DNA from: an uncultured Caldilinea sp.
GTDB lineage: Bacteria; Chloroflexota; Anaerolineae; Caldilineales; Caldilineaceae
Assembly: GCF_937128415.1 (NCBI RefSeq)
Contig: NZ_CAKZMJ010000056.1
Location: 1 to 64,000, forward strand
DNA length: 64,000 nt
Reading direction: 5' to 3'
The position numbers and the translations under genes are program-made. Numbering within the stretch: position 1 is the stretch's first letter; the number at the start of each line of letters is the position of its first letter. This document shows positions 23,682-53,798 of this stretch, piece after piece. The notes under the pieces were generated by a model. The model saw only the letters and a program-made list of their open reading frames with translations, had not been told where the DNA came from and ran no database searches.

Positions 23682-25312
23682 GCCTCTTCCTCCTGCGGTT
23701 CGTACTTGTCGGGGCTATGGCCGAGGTCCTGCGCAAAGTCCCAGGCTTCCAGCAGGTCCAACATGCCATGCGCGAGCAAAGTGCCATCGCGCCCTGGAAT
23801 TTCGCGCCAGTGATGGCGTCCAGTGCCTTCGTCCTTGCGCTTGCCCAAGGCATGAAGGGCAGCTTCAACATGCGCTCGAAAAGAGCTGCCCAATCGCTGC
23901 AAAATCCTGGACAGCTTACGGGTTGTCCAGCTCTCTAACTCTTCATGGCGATTATGGATGGTTATGTCAGCGGGCAAGTCCTCAAAACACCGGCGTAGTT
24001 CAGCCAGACGCTTGTTCGGAAAGTTCTTGAGCGCCAGTCGCTGATCTAGCAACTGCTTCAGTTCGATACCTCGCTCTTGGGCGCTCGCCGGCAAACCGTT
24101 GTTCGTTACCCAATACGGACGCAACGTTGGTCTGACCCCGCCAGCTTGCTCATCTTCCTCTTCCAGACCCGCCAAACGGTTGCCCAGGATGACCTCGAAG
24201 TTGACGGCGGAGAGGTGTTCGCCTTTCTCTGCCGCCAGCAGCTTACACCGGCGCTTGGCCTCCTTGAGCAGCTCCTCCGCTCGACGGTGCGCCAGCGCAT
24301 AGGGGTACTTGCTCTTGCAGATGACAACGGCAGCCGCTACGGTGGGACGAGGAACGTCGGTCAGGCCTATACCTTTCACTAGCTCGTCCATCTGCGCTTC
24401 CCATGTAAGGCAGAAGCGTCGGGCGAAGTCGAGCGCATACGGCGCCGGGATCAGGGCAAAGAGATCGTCGCCGCCGAGGATGAGGGGCAGCACCGGGATC
24501 ATGTCCCCCTGGCCGGGCACAGTTCGCTTGAAGTCTGCAGCGGCGCGTGCCAGGCTAGAATGTAGGACTGGGGTTAGCCTCTTGGAGAGGGTTGTCATTT
24601 GACCTTGGTCGCAGCTGCCAAAAATCTTTCCCATGCCGTTGCCGTCGGCTACCAGATAGGCCACGTAATTCCGTTGCCGCAGGTCGAATTCAGCAATGTC
24701 ATCGGCATCTTCGGCCCAGTCAGGCTCCTCTCGTTGTTTGATTTCGAGCATCTCACGATATGCCTCGTAAAACTCATCGAGGAGCGCCCGAGGCTTGCGA
24801 TCTCGCTCTGCGGTCTTGGTCTGGCATGTCTCGCACAGGTATTGAGACCGCTGAGCTGTGCGGCGTCCTTTCAGACGGCCGCGCGTATTCGCTAAACCAA
24901 CCCCACAAGAGGCGCAAAAAGCCACATACGGCATGTGCGGCTCGGCCATTACCCCTTGGCGACGGCTCTTTGCCCAGCGCAATTTATGGCCAGCCTCATC
25001 GTTCGCCTTGCGGAAGTTGCCGTTCAGTTCTACCGGCTCGGCCACCGTCAGGCTGCCACCCAAGGCCAGCCGATAGAGCTCGGCCAGGTCGGCACCGAAA
25101 GCCACAGCCTGTTCTCCGGTGTCGAAGATGACGCGAAAACTGCCGCCGTCGTTGACCACCACTTGGGCGTTGTAACGTTTCGCCAGCGTGTCCTCCACGC
25201 TCTGACAGAAGCGCGTGAGCAACTGACTGGCGCCCACCACCTCGCGCAAGCGCGAGGAGCGGAAGATGAATTCCTGGATTTTATCGGCCTCAGCGGCCAG
25301 TAGGTAGGGCAT
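23678..25312 (-). CDS. cas10: Type III-D Cas10 without HD domain
   Basis: A 544-residue Cas10. It starts directly with the first Palm domain (YLLAAEADKIQEFIFRSSRL) and lacks the N-terminal HD nuclease, as typical for subtype III-D. A zinc finger (CASCG...CETCQ) lies at about 130-170. LILGGDDLFALI holds the GGDD cyclase motif at residues 280-283, and YVAYLVADGNGMGKIF is the preceding Palm strand. It should therefore still make cyclic oligoadenylate but not cut ssDNA. It is the second Cas10 in the locus, distinct from csm1 in length and domains. It follows the CARF-HEPN gene by 21 bases and overlaps csx10. Confidence 0.92.
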   Translation of the reverse strand: MPYLLAAEADKIQEFIFRSSRLREVVGASQLLTRFCQSVEDTLAKRYNAQVVVNDGGSFRVIFDTGEQAVAFGADLAELYRLALGGSLTVAEPVELNGNFRKANDEAGHKLRWAKSRRQGVMAEPHMPYVAFCASCGVGLANTRGRLKGRRTAQRSQYLCETCQTKTAERDRKPRALLDEFYEAYREMLEIKQREEPDWAEDADDIAEFDLRQRNYVAYLVADGNGMGKIFGSCDQGQMTTLSKRLTPVLHSSLARAAADFKRTVPGQGDMIPVLPLILGGDDLFALIPAPYALDFARRFCLTWEAQMDELVKGIGLTDVPRPTVAAAVVICKSKYPYALAHRRAEELLKEAKRRCKLLAAEKGEHLSAVNFEVILGNRLAGLEEEDEQAGGVRPTLRPYWVTNNGLPASAQERGIELKQLLDQRLALKNFPNKRLAELRRCFEDLPADITIHNRHEELESWTTRKLSRILQRLGSSFRAHVEAALHALGKRKDEGTGRHHWREIPGRDGTLLAHGMLDLLEAWDFAQDLGHSPDKYEPQEEEA

Positions 25313-25333
25313 GATTGAACCTCCTTCACAAGG

Positions 25334-27094
25334 TCATTGACGCAATCGAGGCGGCAGGAAAGTCAGTTCGCAAACCTTGCAAAGCTGAGCCCAAGACGGC
25401 GCTTCAACTAGCTTGTCTGCCATACTGCCCAGAGTGCCTGGATGGAAATGTTCCAACCAATTGGCTTCGAACTCAGTCACGGCAGCGCATACTAAATCTA
25501 GCGCTGCTTCGGCGATAGAGCGGGGGATACATAGATGAGTGTGAATGGCTTCGCCGCGAAGTCTGACGAAGAGGGGGGCACTATTGCCAGCAGCATCGGT
25601 GTATACGGCTGCTGCCAAGTCAAGTGGCAGTCCATTAGAATAGGGAGTAAGCGAGGGCGCTGTAACAGACCGTCGGATGTTTCCGCCCTTTACATTCGTC
25701 TCAGAAGGTGGGGAGACTTGCAGAGTTCTACGAAGTTTCCATTCGCTTGACTCGTCCATAAGGGAAGCAAACGCTTCGTTCTCTGCCGCTCCGAATGCGG
25801 TGACAATTGGTTGCCAAGCTGATGTGCCCGTGGGCTTTGCTTCTAAAACATTGTTAAGCCAACAAAGAGCCAGTCGCGCTTTAAGCAGGAACTCGTGTAG
25901 CCCGGCAGCGCGCAGATATGCCGAGCGATAGTCTTCGTTTTTTGCAATCAGGCGCTCAATCTTGGCCATCTCGTCGCGAACATAAGCGAGCAATCGCATA
26001 GGTTGAGCAAACAGCGAGTCCGACGGCTTCGATGCTCCCTGTTTGAGCGCTAGGTGCGCCCTAAGCAGCGTGTCCGCTGCCGTTCTGGCATCCGAGGCGC
26101 CGGTCGTTGCAGGCCAAACATCACCCAGCTCTTCCACGCTCCAGGGTATAACTTCTGAGGGCAACGGTGGATTGAAGCTCTCTCTTAACCGTTTTGCCGC
26201 AGCATAATCACCGTTTTCCCAGGCCTCGTACATCTCCAACAGCGATGCCAGACGCATCACCCTTTCGATGTCATTCTGATCGAATAGAGGTTCACCGCCA
26301 TCGCCGCCGAGTGTCCGTGACATTGCACCAAGGATCCCTGTCCCTGAGTTCCCGCCACCGGCTGGTTCGCCCAACAACGCACGCGCGTTGCGGAAGCTGT
26401 AGCTCTCATACAACCGCCGCACCTGCTCCCAGTCGCGCAGGTGGAAAGCCTCGTAGGGGTTGGCAATTTCACCGATCCGGCAGGTGTAGCCGTAGGGCTT
26501 GCCCGATTGGGTGTCGTACTCATCGAAATCCACATAGGTGATGGGCAGCCCTGAATGAGCCGCATAGAGAAACGCGCCCACCACCATGCTCTTCTTGGCG
26601 CCGGTGATGTCCACGGCGTTGGTGGAGCCTTCCGGTGGCTGCGCTTCTGGCTTCTGCATCGCCTGACGTAGCGCTCGGAAAACTTGGGTAGGGGTGTCCT
26701 TCGTGAGTTCCACCAAGTCGAAATTTCCACTATGCAATTCCGGGCGCATTCCTTTAGGCAGATCGGAAACCTGAGACAACTTAAGCATGAGCTGTTTGAG
26801 ATCTACGCCGCGGTCGCTTCCTGGTGTATCGCCATAGAACGCGTTGAGAATGAGCACCACCCGCTTTGGCCGCAACACGCAGACGACCTGCAACAGCGGC
26901 TCGAACGACTCGCCCACGGTGAGCGCCAGGGTGTGCACCGGTTTGCCGACGCCGCGCAGGCGGGTAGGATCCTTGCTGGCTTCCTGAAGCTCCCGGCCCA
27001 GCAGCTCGTTAATGTAACAGTCGTAGCCAGGTTTCTTTTCCCAGTATTTCTGGGTACGCTTTCTTGGGGCGCTCTCTGTCAATTGACCTCCCAT
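25334..27094 (-). CDS. CARF-HEPN protein, Csm6/TIGR02710-like
   Basis: A 586-residue protein. The start at 27094 has a GGGAG site upstream. The N-terminal CARF domain (about 50-230) contains HTLALTVGESFEPLLQVV, DITGAKKSMVVGAFLYAA (ligand loop) and IANPYEAFHLRDWEQV. A helical middle (about 265-450) follows. Near the C-terminus R513-G-E-A-I-H518 fits the R-x4-H motif of HEPN RNases, within a helix-rich end. The architecture is that of Csm6-like proteins, larger than most. It heads the III-D operon, so cOA made by either Cas10 could activate it. Its codons are visibly less GC-rich than those of the III-A genes. The family name is tentative. Confidence 0.7.
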   Translation of the reverse strand: MGGQLTESAPRKRTQKYWEKKPGYDCYINELLGRELQEASKDPTRLRGVGKPVHTLALTVGESFEPLLQVVCVLRPKRVVLILNAFYGDTPGSDRGVDLKQLMLKLSQVSDLPKGMRPELHSGNFDLVELTKDTPTQVFRALRQAMQKPEAQPPEGSTNAVDITGAKKSMVVGAFLYAAHSGLPITYVDFDEYDTQSGKPYGYTCRIGEIANPYEAFHLRDWEQVRRLYESYSFRNARALLGEPAGGGNSGTGILGAMSRTLGGDGGEPLFDQNDIERVMRLASLLEMYEAWENGDYAAAKRLRESFNPPLPSEVIPWSVEELGDVWPATTGASDARTAADTLLRAHLALKQGASKPSDSLFAQPMRLLAYVRDEMAKIERLIAKNEDYRSAYLRAAGLHEFLLKARLALCWLNNVLEAKPTGTSAWQPIVTAFGAAENEAFASLMDESSEWKLRRTLQVSPPSETNVKGGNIRRSVTAPSLTPYSNGLPLDLAAAVYTDAAGNSAPLFVRLRGEAIHTHLCIPRSIAEAALDLVCAAVTEFEANWLEHFHPGTLGSMADKLVEAPSWAQLCKVCELTFLPPRLRQ

Positions 27095-27263
27095 AGCGTG
27101 TGCTCCCTTTTTATTTTCCCTCCCCCTCCCCACCGGCGTCGCGGGAGGCGCCGGTGGAAGGGGAAGGCGCCTCTACGATAGCACGTTGGAGGGGGCTTCG
27201 ACATCCTCACTCCTGTTGATTCAAATCAGCAGCTCCTCTGATCTCGCCGCGCCGAGGGGCGGT

Positions 27264-28151
<888 letters not shown>

Positions 28152-28160
28152 GGGGACATC

Positions 28161-28188
28161 CATCAATTGATGCAACCATTTGTATAAT
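28161..28188 (+). promoter_or_regulatory. Divergent CARF-HTH / AAA-csx3 control region with palindrome
   Basis: A perfect 12-base palindrome CATCAATTGATG (28161-28172) lies next to a perfect TATAAT (28183-28188) directed at the csx3 gene, which starts at 28214. The palindrome would cover the -35/spacer region of that promoter and the start region of the CARF-HTH gene, a natural operator place for the HTH protein. A clear -35 box is not seen. Confidence 0.5.
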
Positions 28189-28213
28189 CGTAAACGGCAT
28201 GGAGATTCCTTCT

Positions 28214-29365
<1,152 letters not shown>

Positions 29366-29655
29366 AAACCGGCGGCCGGCATAAAAAATCGTTTTGACGG
29401 AATTGAACAAATGATTTTGGTCGTCCGTAGGCGTTGCTCGCAGCTGCGCCTACGGATTTTGCGAAATCTTGTGGCCGGAGCCTGCGGCTGCGAGCCGCAG
29501 CTACGGTTTGCACCGGAGGATCGTCTCCGGCGTGGCACGGTTGTGCATGCAGGTCATCGCCCCCGGCGTGGCATGACGATCCGCCTGGGGCATCCGCCGG
29601 TCGCCCTTCCAGGAAGCTCCCTGCTTCCTGGAAGGGGCATCCATTCTCGAAGACG
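29366..29655. other. Intergenic region between convergent csx3 and ppsA, repeat-rich
   Basis: No gene is seen here. It contains CCGTAGGCG...CGCCTACGG arms (29425-29433/29447-29455), CTGCGGCT-GCG-AGCCGCAG (29482-29500, a degenerate member of the dispersed repeat family) and a strong hairpin at 29604-29636. The hairpins may help to end transcription from both sides, but none carries a T-run. Confidence 0.6.
29604..29636. repeat. Hairpin element with TTCCAGGAAGC arms
   Basis: Perfect 14-base arms (29604-29617 and 29623-29636) around a 5-base loop. The same core, CTTCCAGGAAGC...GCTTCCTGGAAG, recurs downstream of copA (43928-43965), and a single arm sits at 44333-44344. It is 20 bases before the ppsA stop on the other strand. 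Confidence 0.75.
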
Positions 29656-33634
<3,979 letters not shown>

Positions 33635-33715
33635 AAATCACACTCAACCCGCCAACGTTTTTGCTTACAGCTGAACGAGCGAGCAGAGAAAACCCTCCAC
33701 TCTTGCGAGCGTCAC

Positions 33716-33754
33716 CGGCGGCAGAGTCGTCTTAAAGCGACGACTCTGCCGCCG
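33716..33754. terminator. Strong hairpin between convergent gltA and GH42 gene
   Basis: Perfect 16-base arms (33716-33731 and 33739-33754) around the loop TTAAAGC. It lies between the 3' ends of two convergent genes, as expected for a bidirectional terminator, but it has no flanking T-run, so the terminator role is inferred from place and stability. Confidence 0.6.
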
Positions 33755-33759
33755 AGCGA

Positions 33760-35838
<2,079 letters not shown>

Positions 35839-35936
35839 CTTGATCCTCCCCAACATTTTTGCATGAATTCGCAGGCGCGGCGAACAAAGGCTACGGAAAC
35901 TTCATTCAGTCGCCGGCCAATTTTACAGAATCGCTC

Positions 35937-36845
<909 letters not shown>

Positions 36846-36852
36846 CGCTCGC

Positions 36853-37794
<942 letters not shown>

Positions 37795-37863
37795 CGGGAA
37801 GCTCCTGAAGCAAAGCTGGGCGTGGCCGCAATCGACGACGCAGCCACGCCCCCTCAACCCTCT

Positions 37864-39219
<1,356 letters not shown>

Positions 39220-39305
39220 GTTTGTTCCCTCCTCAATCCTTTGTATACTGTTGTGAAGACGCGACAGAGCATTGACAAATTCGGGGAAAAACCACAGAAT
39301 GGATG

Positions 39306-39360
39306 CATCTAAAACGTTTTATGCGAGGACAGTATATCATAAAAACGTTTTAGATGTCAA
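39306..39360 (-). promoter_or_regulatory. Promoter of the sugar ABC operon with two LacI-type operators
   Basis: On the minus strand TTGACA (39360-39355) and TATACT (39336-39331) are 18 bases apart. One AAAACGTTTT operator lies within that spacer (centre 39346/39347) and a second at 39311-39320 (centre 39315/39316) just downstream of the start. The centres are 31 bases apart, about three helical turns, suited to cooperative binding. The CG-centred palindrome is the hallmark of LacI/GalR operators. The divergent lacI-type gene starts at 39431. Confidence 0.8.
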
Positions 39361-39430
39361 TAGTTTTTCAAAATTCTCGGCGTCCTCTGACTGTCGTTGA
39401 TCATCGCATTGCTGTGGAGTGCATTTCACT

Positions 39431-40471
39431 ATGTCGAAACCGCCGACGATTCATGATGTCGCCAAACGAGCGCAAGTTTCGGTCAGCACCGTGTCGAACG
39501 TGTTGACCGGGAAACGGCCGGTCGCAGAGGCGACGCGGCGGCGCGTGCTGGAGATCGTCCAGGAAATTGGCTTTCGTCCGAATCGACTTGCGCAAGGTCT
39601 CGTCAGCCGCAGCAGTCAAACGATCGGGGTCGTGGCCTCCGGGCTGGAATATTTTGGGCCGTCGAGGGTGTTGGTCGGAATTGAGCAGGAAGCCAGCGAA
39701 CGGGGTTACACGCTGATCCTCAACCTGATTCACGAGCCCGCCACCGTCGACGCGGAAGCCGTCCTCGCCCATCTGATCACGCATCAGGTGGATGGAATTA
39801 TTTGGGCCTCCCCGCACATCGGAAAACATCTCGAGCAAAGGCAGGAAGCGCTCTCGCGCGTCCCCGCGCCGGTTGTGCTCATCAATCATCCGAACGCATC
39901 GGGCTTGATCGTCATCGATATCGACAATCAGCGAGGAGGATATGAAGCGACCCGGCATCTGCTCGCCAATGGGTTTCAAAATATCGGCTTGATCGCCGGA
40001 CCGCCGGACTGGCATGCCTCTCAAATGCGCAGGCAAGGGTGGGAGCTTGCGCTGCGAGAGGCAGGGAAGGAGCCTGAGCAGCGACAAATCGCCTACGGCG
40101 ACTGGAGCCCGCAGAGTGGGGAGCGCGCCTTTTATCAACTCAGGGCGACGTTTCCAGAGTTGGACGCCGTCTTTGCAGCGAACGATCAGATGGCGATCGG
40201 CGCCCTTTGCGCCGCCGCCGATCTCAATTTGCGCATTCCAGAGGATATCGGAATCGTGGGCTACGACGATATTCCTGAAGCCGCTTTCATCAGGCCGCGC
40301 TTGTCCACCGTCCGCCAACCCTTGCTCGAGCTTGGACGGCTCGCTGTGCAGAAACTGGATGCGTTGATCGCCGGCAATCTTCAGCCAAGTTCGGCCAACG
40401 CGTCAGGCGATCTGCTGCAACCCCTCCTGATCGTGCGCGAGAGCAGCCAATTGCGCCGGTCTCCAGAATGA
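39431..40471 (+). CDS. LacI/GalR family transcriptional regulator
   Basis: A 346-residue repressor. The N-terminal HTH and hinge are standard: TIHDVAKRAQVSVSTVSNVL, then RRRVLEIVQEIGFRPNRLAQ with the hinge helix. The periplasmic-binding-protein-like sensor domain spans about 60-340 (IGVVASGLEYFGPSRVLVGI, AVFAANDQMAIGAL, IGIVGYDDIPEA). ATG 39431 has GGAG 10 bases upstream and is preferred to a GTG at 39419. It most likely represses the divergent ABC/GH42 genes and itself; the ligand is unknown, probably a sugar carried by the importer. Confidence 0.95.
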   Translation: MSKPPTIHDVAKRAQVSVSTVSNVLTGKRPVAEATRRRVLEIVQEIGFRPNRLAQGLVSRSSQTIGVVASGLEYFGPSRVLVGIEQEASERGYTLILNLIHEPATVDAEAVLAHLITHQVDGIIWASPHIGKHLEQRQEALSRVPAPVVLINHPNASGLIVIDIDNQRGGYEATRHLLANGFQNIGLIAGPPDWHASQMRRQGWELALREAGKEPEQRQIAYGDWSPQSGERAFYQLRATFPELDAVFAANDQMAIGALCAAADLNLRIPEDIGIVGYDDIPEAAFIRPRLSTVRQPLLELGRLAVQKLDALIAGNLQPSSANASGDLLQPLLIVRESSQLRRSPE

Positions 40472-40625
40472 GGACACTACATTTTGTGGGTCTGGAAAAT
40501 GTGCAATATATCGCAAGACGCTGAACTCCGCTCCTTTATTTGAAGCGCCCCCTCTCGCAGACGCAACGGATTCCACCCTACGGATAAAATTGCTCCTGAG
40601 TTTCTCGCAACGGAGGTTCAATAAT

Positions 40626-40654
40626 TTGACAATTGCGCCCGATCGTTCTAAACT
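40626..40654 (+). promoter_or_regulatory. Promoter of the csoR-copZ-copA operon
   Basis: TTGACA (40626-40631) and TAAACT (40649-40654) are exactly 17 bases apart, 34 bases upstream of the csoR start. The CsoR-like palindrome lies just downstream. Confidence 0.65.
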
Positions 40655-40664
40655 AGGCCTTAAT

Positions 40665-40685
40665 CCCTCCCCCCTTGGGGGAGGG
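40665..40685 (+). promoter_or_regulatory. Putative CsoR operator
   Basis: A perfect inverted repeat, CCCTCCCCC (40665-40673) and GGGGGAGGG (40677-40685), with a 3-base centre and flanking TTAAT/TAAT. Known CsoR operators are G/C-tract palindromes bordered by TA. It covers the probable start site and the ribosome site of csoR, so bound repressor would block the operon until copper is present. Confidence 0.6.
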
Positions 40686-40687
40686 TA

Positions 40688-40993
<306 letters not shown>

Positions 40994-41027
40994 AGTCAAT
41001 CTTTTTGTATCAGCAAAGGAGTTCAAC

Positions 41028-41231
41028 ATGACCACCAAAACCTATCATGTCCCCAATATTTCATGCGGCCATTGCGTCAACACGATCGAACGCGAGCTCA
41101 AATCCGTTGAGGGGCTGAAGAGCGTCAAGGCTGAGCTGGAAACCAAATCGGTGACGGTCGAGGTCAACGCGGAGGAAGTGTTGGCGGAAGTCGAAAAACT
41201 GTTGGAGGAGATCGGCTATCCGGCGGCGTAA
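41028..41231 (+). CDS. copZ: Copper chaperone CopZ
   Basis: A 67-residue HMA domain protein (MTTKTYHVPNISCGHCVNTI) with the Cu(I)-binding CGHC motif at residues 13-16 and the usual beta-alpha-beta repeat ending EEIGYPAA. An AAAGGAG site precedes the ATG. It hands copper to CopA or CsoR in the cytoplasm and is encoded between them. Confidence 0.93.
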   Translation: MTTKTYHVPNISCGHCVNTIERELKSVEGLKSVKAELETKSVTVEVNAEEVLAEVEKLLEEIGYPAA

Positions 41232-41271
41232 TGCGCAGCCAGTGCGGAGAAGATAGTGAACAGGAAGAAAG

Positions 41272-43896
<2,625 letters not shown>

Positions 43897-43927
43897 TGAT
43901 TTCCAGATTCATCTGAAACGTGCATCC

Positions 43928-43965
43928 GCGACTTCCAGGAAGCGCCCAAGCTTCCTGGAAGTCGC
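43928..43965. repeat. Hairpin element after copA, same core as at 29604
   Basis: Perfect 16-base arms (43928-43943, 43950-43965) around GCCCAA, 32 bases after the copA stop. The core matches the hairpin at 29604-29636 with a different loop and outer stem, so the two are members of one element family. It may act as a terminator, but there is no T-run. Confidence 0.75.
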
Positions 43966-44117
43966 GCGCCTGAAGGGCAGTGTATGGCGAGAGTGAAGGA
44001 ACCGAACGATTCAGTTTCGGCGTCTTATTCTCAAGTGCTGTATAATGGACGAAGAGTGCGCAGTTGCACCTGGCAATTGATGGAGCGGATTGAGCAAAGA
44101 GGCGGAGGTGATGGTGG

Positions 44118-44168
44118 GTGCGGCTCCCAGCCGCACGTTTTCGGTGAACCACAAGGTCTGCGGTGATG
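44118..44168 (+). repeat. Dispersed palindromic repeat, copy in the copA downstream region
   Basis: GTGCGGCT-CCC-AGCCGCAC (44118-44136) followed by CGTTTTCGG and a CAAGGTC word. Over about 50 bases it aligns with the reverse complement of the element at 11252-11302. Confidence 0.65.
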
Positions 44169-44220
44169 CGGGAAGCGCAGCTGCAGGCTGCGTCTACGCG
44201 CAGACGTCGATTTCCTCGTA

Positions 44221-44270
44221 GGTACGGCTTGCAGCCGCACGCCCTCGATGGCCCGCAAGCTCTGGAGAAT
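44221..44270 (+). repeat. Dispersed palindromic repeat, second copy in the same gap
   Basis: TACGGCTTGCAGCCGCACG, then CCCTCGATGGCCCGCAAG, in the same order as the copies at 44118 and, reversed, at 11252. It is more diverged in the first arm. Confidence 0.6.
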
Positions 44271-44480
44271 ACGAGGGAGCGCAGCTGCGTCTACGAGGCG
44301 CCAGAATCATCTGTGAAATTCCATCCAGCTTCCTTCCAGGAAGCATTCTACAAGAAGGTTTCACTTGACTGCGTAACATGGGCAATTCGCGTTATGCTGC
44401 TCGTTACATGAAATGAGCGCCGTTATCATCGATTTTATTTGCGCCTGGACGAGCGAAAAGAAATCCATGGAGACAGAAAG

Positions 44481-45494
<1,014 letters not shown>

Positions 45495-45529
45495 CCGCCG
45501 GCCCAAAGCCTCGGGCATGGTGACCGCTC

Positions 45530-46816
<1,287 letters not shown>

Positions 46817-46829
46817 CGGGCGGAAGACC

Positions 46830-49271
<2,442 letters not shown>

Positions 49272-49323
49272 ACTTGATCCCGCCCGGAGAAACGACGGGG
49301 CCTGGCGGCCTTCTGCATTCAAA

Positions 49324-49352
49324 TTGACATAGCACTACGTTTCATATAGCAT
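49324..49352 (+). promoter_or_regulatory. Candidate promoter of the HxlR-type gene
   Basis: TTGACA (49324-49329) and the weaker TAGCAT (49347-49352) are 17 bases apart. This supports a start of translation downstream, at 49394 or 49400, rather than at 49355. Confidence 0.45.
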
Positions 49353-49399
49353 GAATGGGAAGGCAAGGAAGCTTACTGCAACGTATAAAGAGAATGCTT

Positions 49400-49747
<348 letters not shown>

Positions 49748-49794
49748 TCGAGTTGGACGCCTGACAGGCGTCGCAAGAAGATTGGACTCTTTTC

Positions 49795-50442
<648 letters not shown>

Positions 50443-50498
50443 ACGGCTGGCCGTGCGGTTTACCGGAAAACATCGAAATCAGTTTATAATTTCTAACA

Positions 50499-50876
<378 letters not shown>

Positions 50877-50897
50877 ATCTTCTTCAGGACAGTAGAA

Positions 50898-51383
50898 ATG
50901 GTGCAAAAGACGGATCAAATTGTCATCCCCGTTGAATTAGGCGAACGAAATCGCTCTGGATTTCGATCAAAGTACATCGTCGGCGGGCTGCTCTTGTTGA
51001 CCTTCGTCGGCTTTTTGATCTTCCAGGTGTATCACGCCACCACCACGACCGGCGCCTATTATCTCACCGTCGGCGAGTTGTATGAACGCGTCCCGCAAAT
51101 TTACGGCGAGCGCGTGCGCGTGAGCGGCAATGTCGTCGAAGGCAGCGAGGACTGGAACCCCCAGGAAGTGACGCTGCGCTTCCAGATCACGGATGAAAGC
51201 CAGCACGTGCTTCCCATTGTCTTCTACGGCCCCCGGCCCGACAACTTCACGCGTGCGGCGTCGGCGATCATTGAGGGCGAGCTCCATCCCGACGGCACCT
51301 TTCAGGCGCAGACGCTGCTGCTGAAGTGCCCAAGCCGCTATGAGGAAGAGCCGGAAGAGGTCTTCGTTGAAGCGGTTCGGTGA
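50898..51383 (+). CDS. ccmE: Cytochrome c maturation haem chaperone CcmE, CxxxY type
   Basis: A 161-residue protein with one N-terminal membrane anchor (YIVGGLLLLTFVGFLIFQVY) and an OB-fold domain outside (ERVRVSGNVVEGSEDW, LPIVFYGPRPDNF, AIIEGELHPDGTFQAQTLLL). The haem-binding residue is a Cys: LLLKCPSRYEEEPEE reads C-x3-Y instead of the common H-x3-Y. Cys-type CcmE proteins are known from Desulfovibrio-like and some archaeal systems that lack CcmH and CcmG. It heads ccmABCD. Confidence 0.85.
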   Translation: MVQKTDQIVIPVELGERNRSGFRSKYIVGGLLLLTFVGFLIFQVYHATTTTGAYYLTVGELYERVPQIYGERVRVSGNVVEGSEDWNPQEVTLRFQITDESQHVLPIVFYGPRPDNFTRAASAIIEGELHPDGTFQAQTLLLKCPSRYEEEPEEVFVEAVR

Positions 51384-51493
51384 AGTCTGGCTGTCTTGCG
51401 CTTTGCTTTGCGCCTTTGCTTCTCTGCGGCTTTGCATCGACGCTATCTGCACACCACGAAGCCGCCTTGCGTCCACGGAGCAGGGATGACGAG

Positions 51494-52204
51494 ATGAACG
51501 AGAGTGGGCTGATTGTCGCCCGCAACATCGTCAAGCGCTACGGGCGCAAGCGTGTGCTCAACGGCGTTGAAATGTGTGTGCCGCAAGGTCAGGTGATGGC
51601 GCTGCTGGGTCCCAACGGCGCAGGCAAATCGACGCTGCTGCGCATCATCTCCGGCCTGGCGAAGCCCGATCGAGGGGAAATCTTGCTCGGCGGCGTCTCC
51701 ACGCGCAAAGCAGGCCACGAGATCCGTCGCTATATCGGGCTTGTGGCGCACGCCCCGCTCCTCTATGATAATCTGAGTGCGTGGGACAACCTGCATTTTT
51801 TTGCGCGCCTCTATGACATCCAACAGCCCGCCGCGCGCGTCGAGGCGGTGCTGCGCGCCGTGGACCTTTGGACGCGGCGGCACGATCCGGTGCGCACCTA
51901 CAGCCGAGGCATGACCCAACGACTCGCCATCGGACGCGCCATTCTGCACGATCCGCCCGTGTTGCTGCTCGACGAACCGGACACCGGCCTCGACCCGAGC
52001 AGCGCCGAAACGCTGGCGCAGCTCATCCGCATGTTAAGCTCCGGCAGGCGCGCCATCCTGTTGACGACGCACAACCTGGAGCGAGCCATCGCATGGGCGG
52101 ATTCGATCAGCCTGTTGGCCGATGGTAAAATTATTTGGTCAACTGCGACCGAAGGATTGACTTCGGAGAAGCTGCGACAGGCGATGACGGAGCTTGAGGT
52201 GTAA
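51494..52204 (+). CDS. ccmA: Haem exporter ATP-binding subunit CcmA
   Basis: A 236-residue ABC ATPase. I start at 51494 (MNESGLIVARNIVKRYG). Walker A is LLGPNGAGKST, the signature is YSRGMTQRLAIGRAIL and Walker B is VLLLDEPDTGLD, followed by LLTTHNLERA. It powers release of holo-CcmE with CcmB, encoded 9 bases downstream. All ATPase motifs are intact. Confidence 0.93.
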   Translation: MNESGLIVARNIVKRYGRKRVLNGVEMCVPQGQVMALLGPNGAGKSTLLRIISGLAKPDRGEILLGGVSTRKAGHEIRRYIGLVAHAPLLYDNLSAWDNLHFFARLYDIQQPAARVEAVLRAVDLWTRRHDPVRTYSRGMTQRLAIGRAILHDPPVLLLDEPDTGLDPSSAETLAQLIRMLSSGRRAILLTTHNLERAIAWADSISLLADGKIIWSTATEGLTSEKLRQAMTELEV

Positions 52205-52213
52205 AGTCCATCC

Positions 52214-52987
<774 letters not shown>

Positions 52988-53051
52988 CGCAGTTTGGGCG
53001 GATGAGCCTTGGCTGTCTATCTTGTCGGTTTAGAGTTAGAAAGGAACATCT

Positions 53052-53795
<744 letters not shown>

Positions 53796-53798
53796 GCT

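Larger units (their letters stand above)
43897..44480. other. 584-base repeat-rich intergenic region, no gene seen
   Basis: The stretch between copA and the SH3 lipoprotein gene holds a strong hairpin (43928-43965), two copies of the dispersed palindromic repeat (44118-44168 and 44221-44270), several CGCAGCTGC-type palindromes and a single TTCCAGGAAGC arm (44333-44344). I see no credible reading frame. It looks like a landing place for small non-coding repeats. Confidence 0.7.

Noticed and set aside
40403..40621. 72-codon minus-strand frame between lacI-type gene and csoR
   Set aside because: It overlaps the end of the regulator gene antisense and shows no family features.
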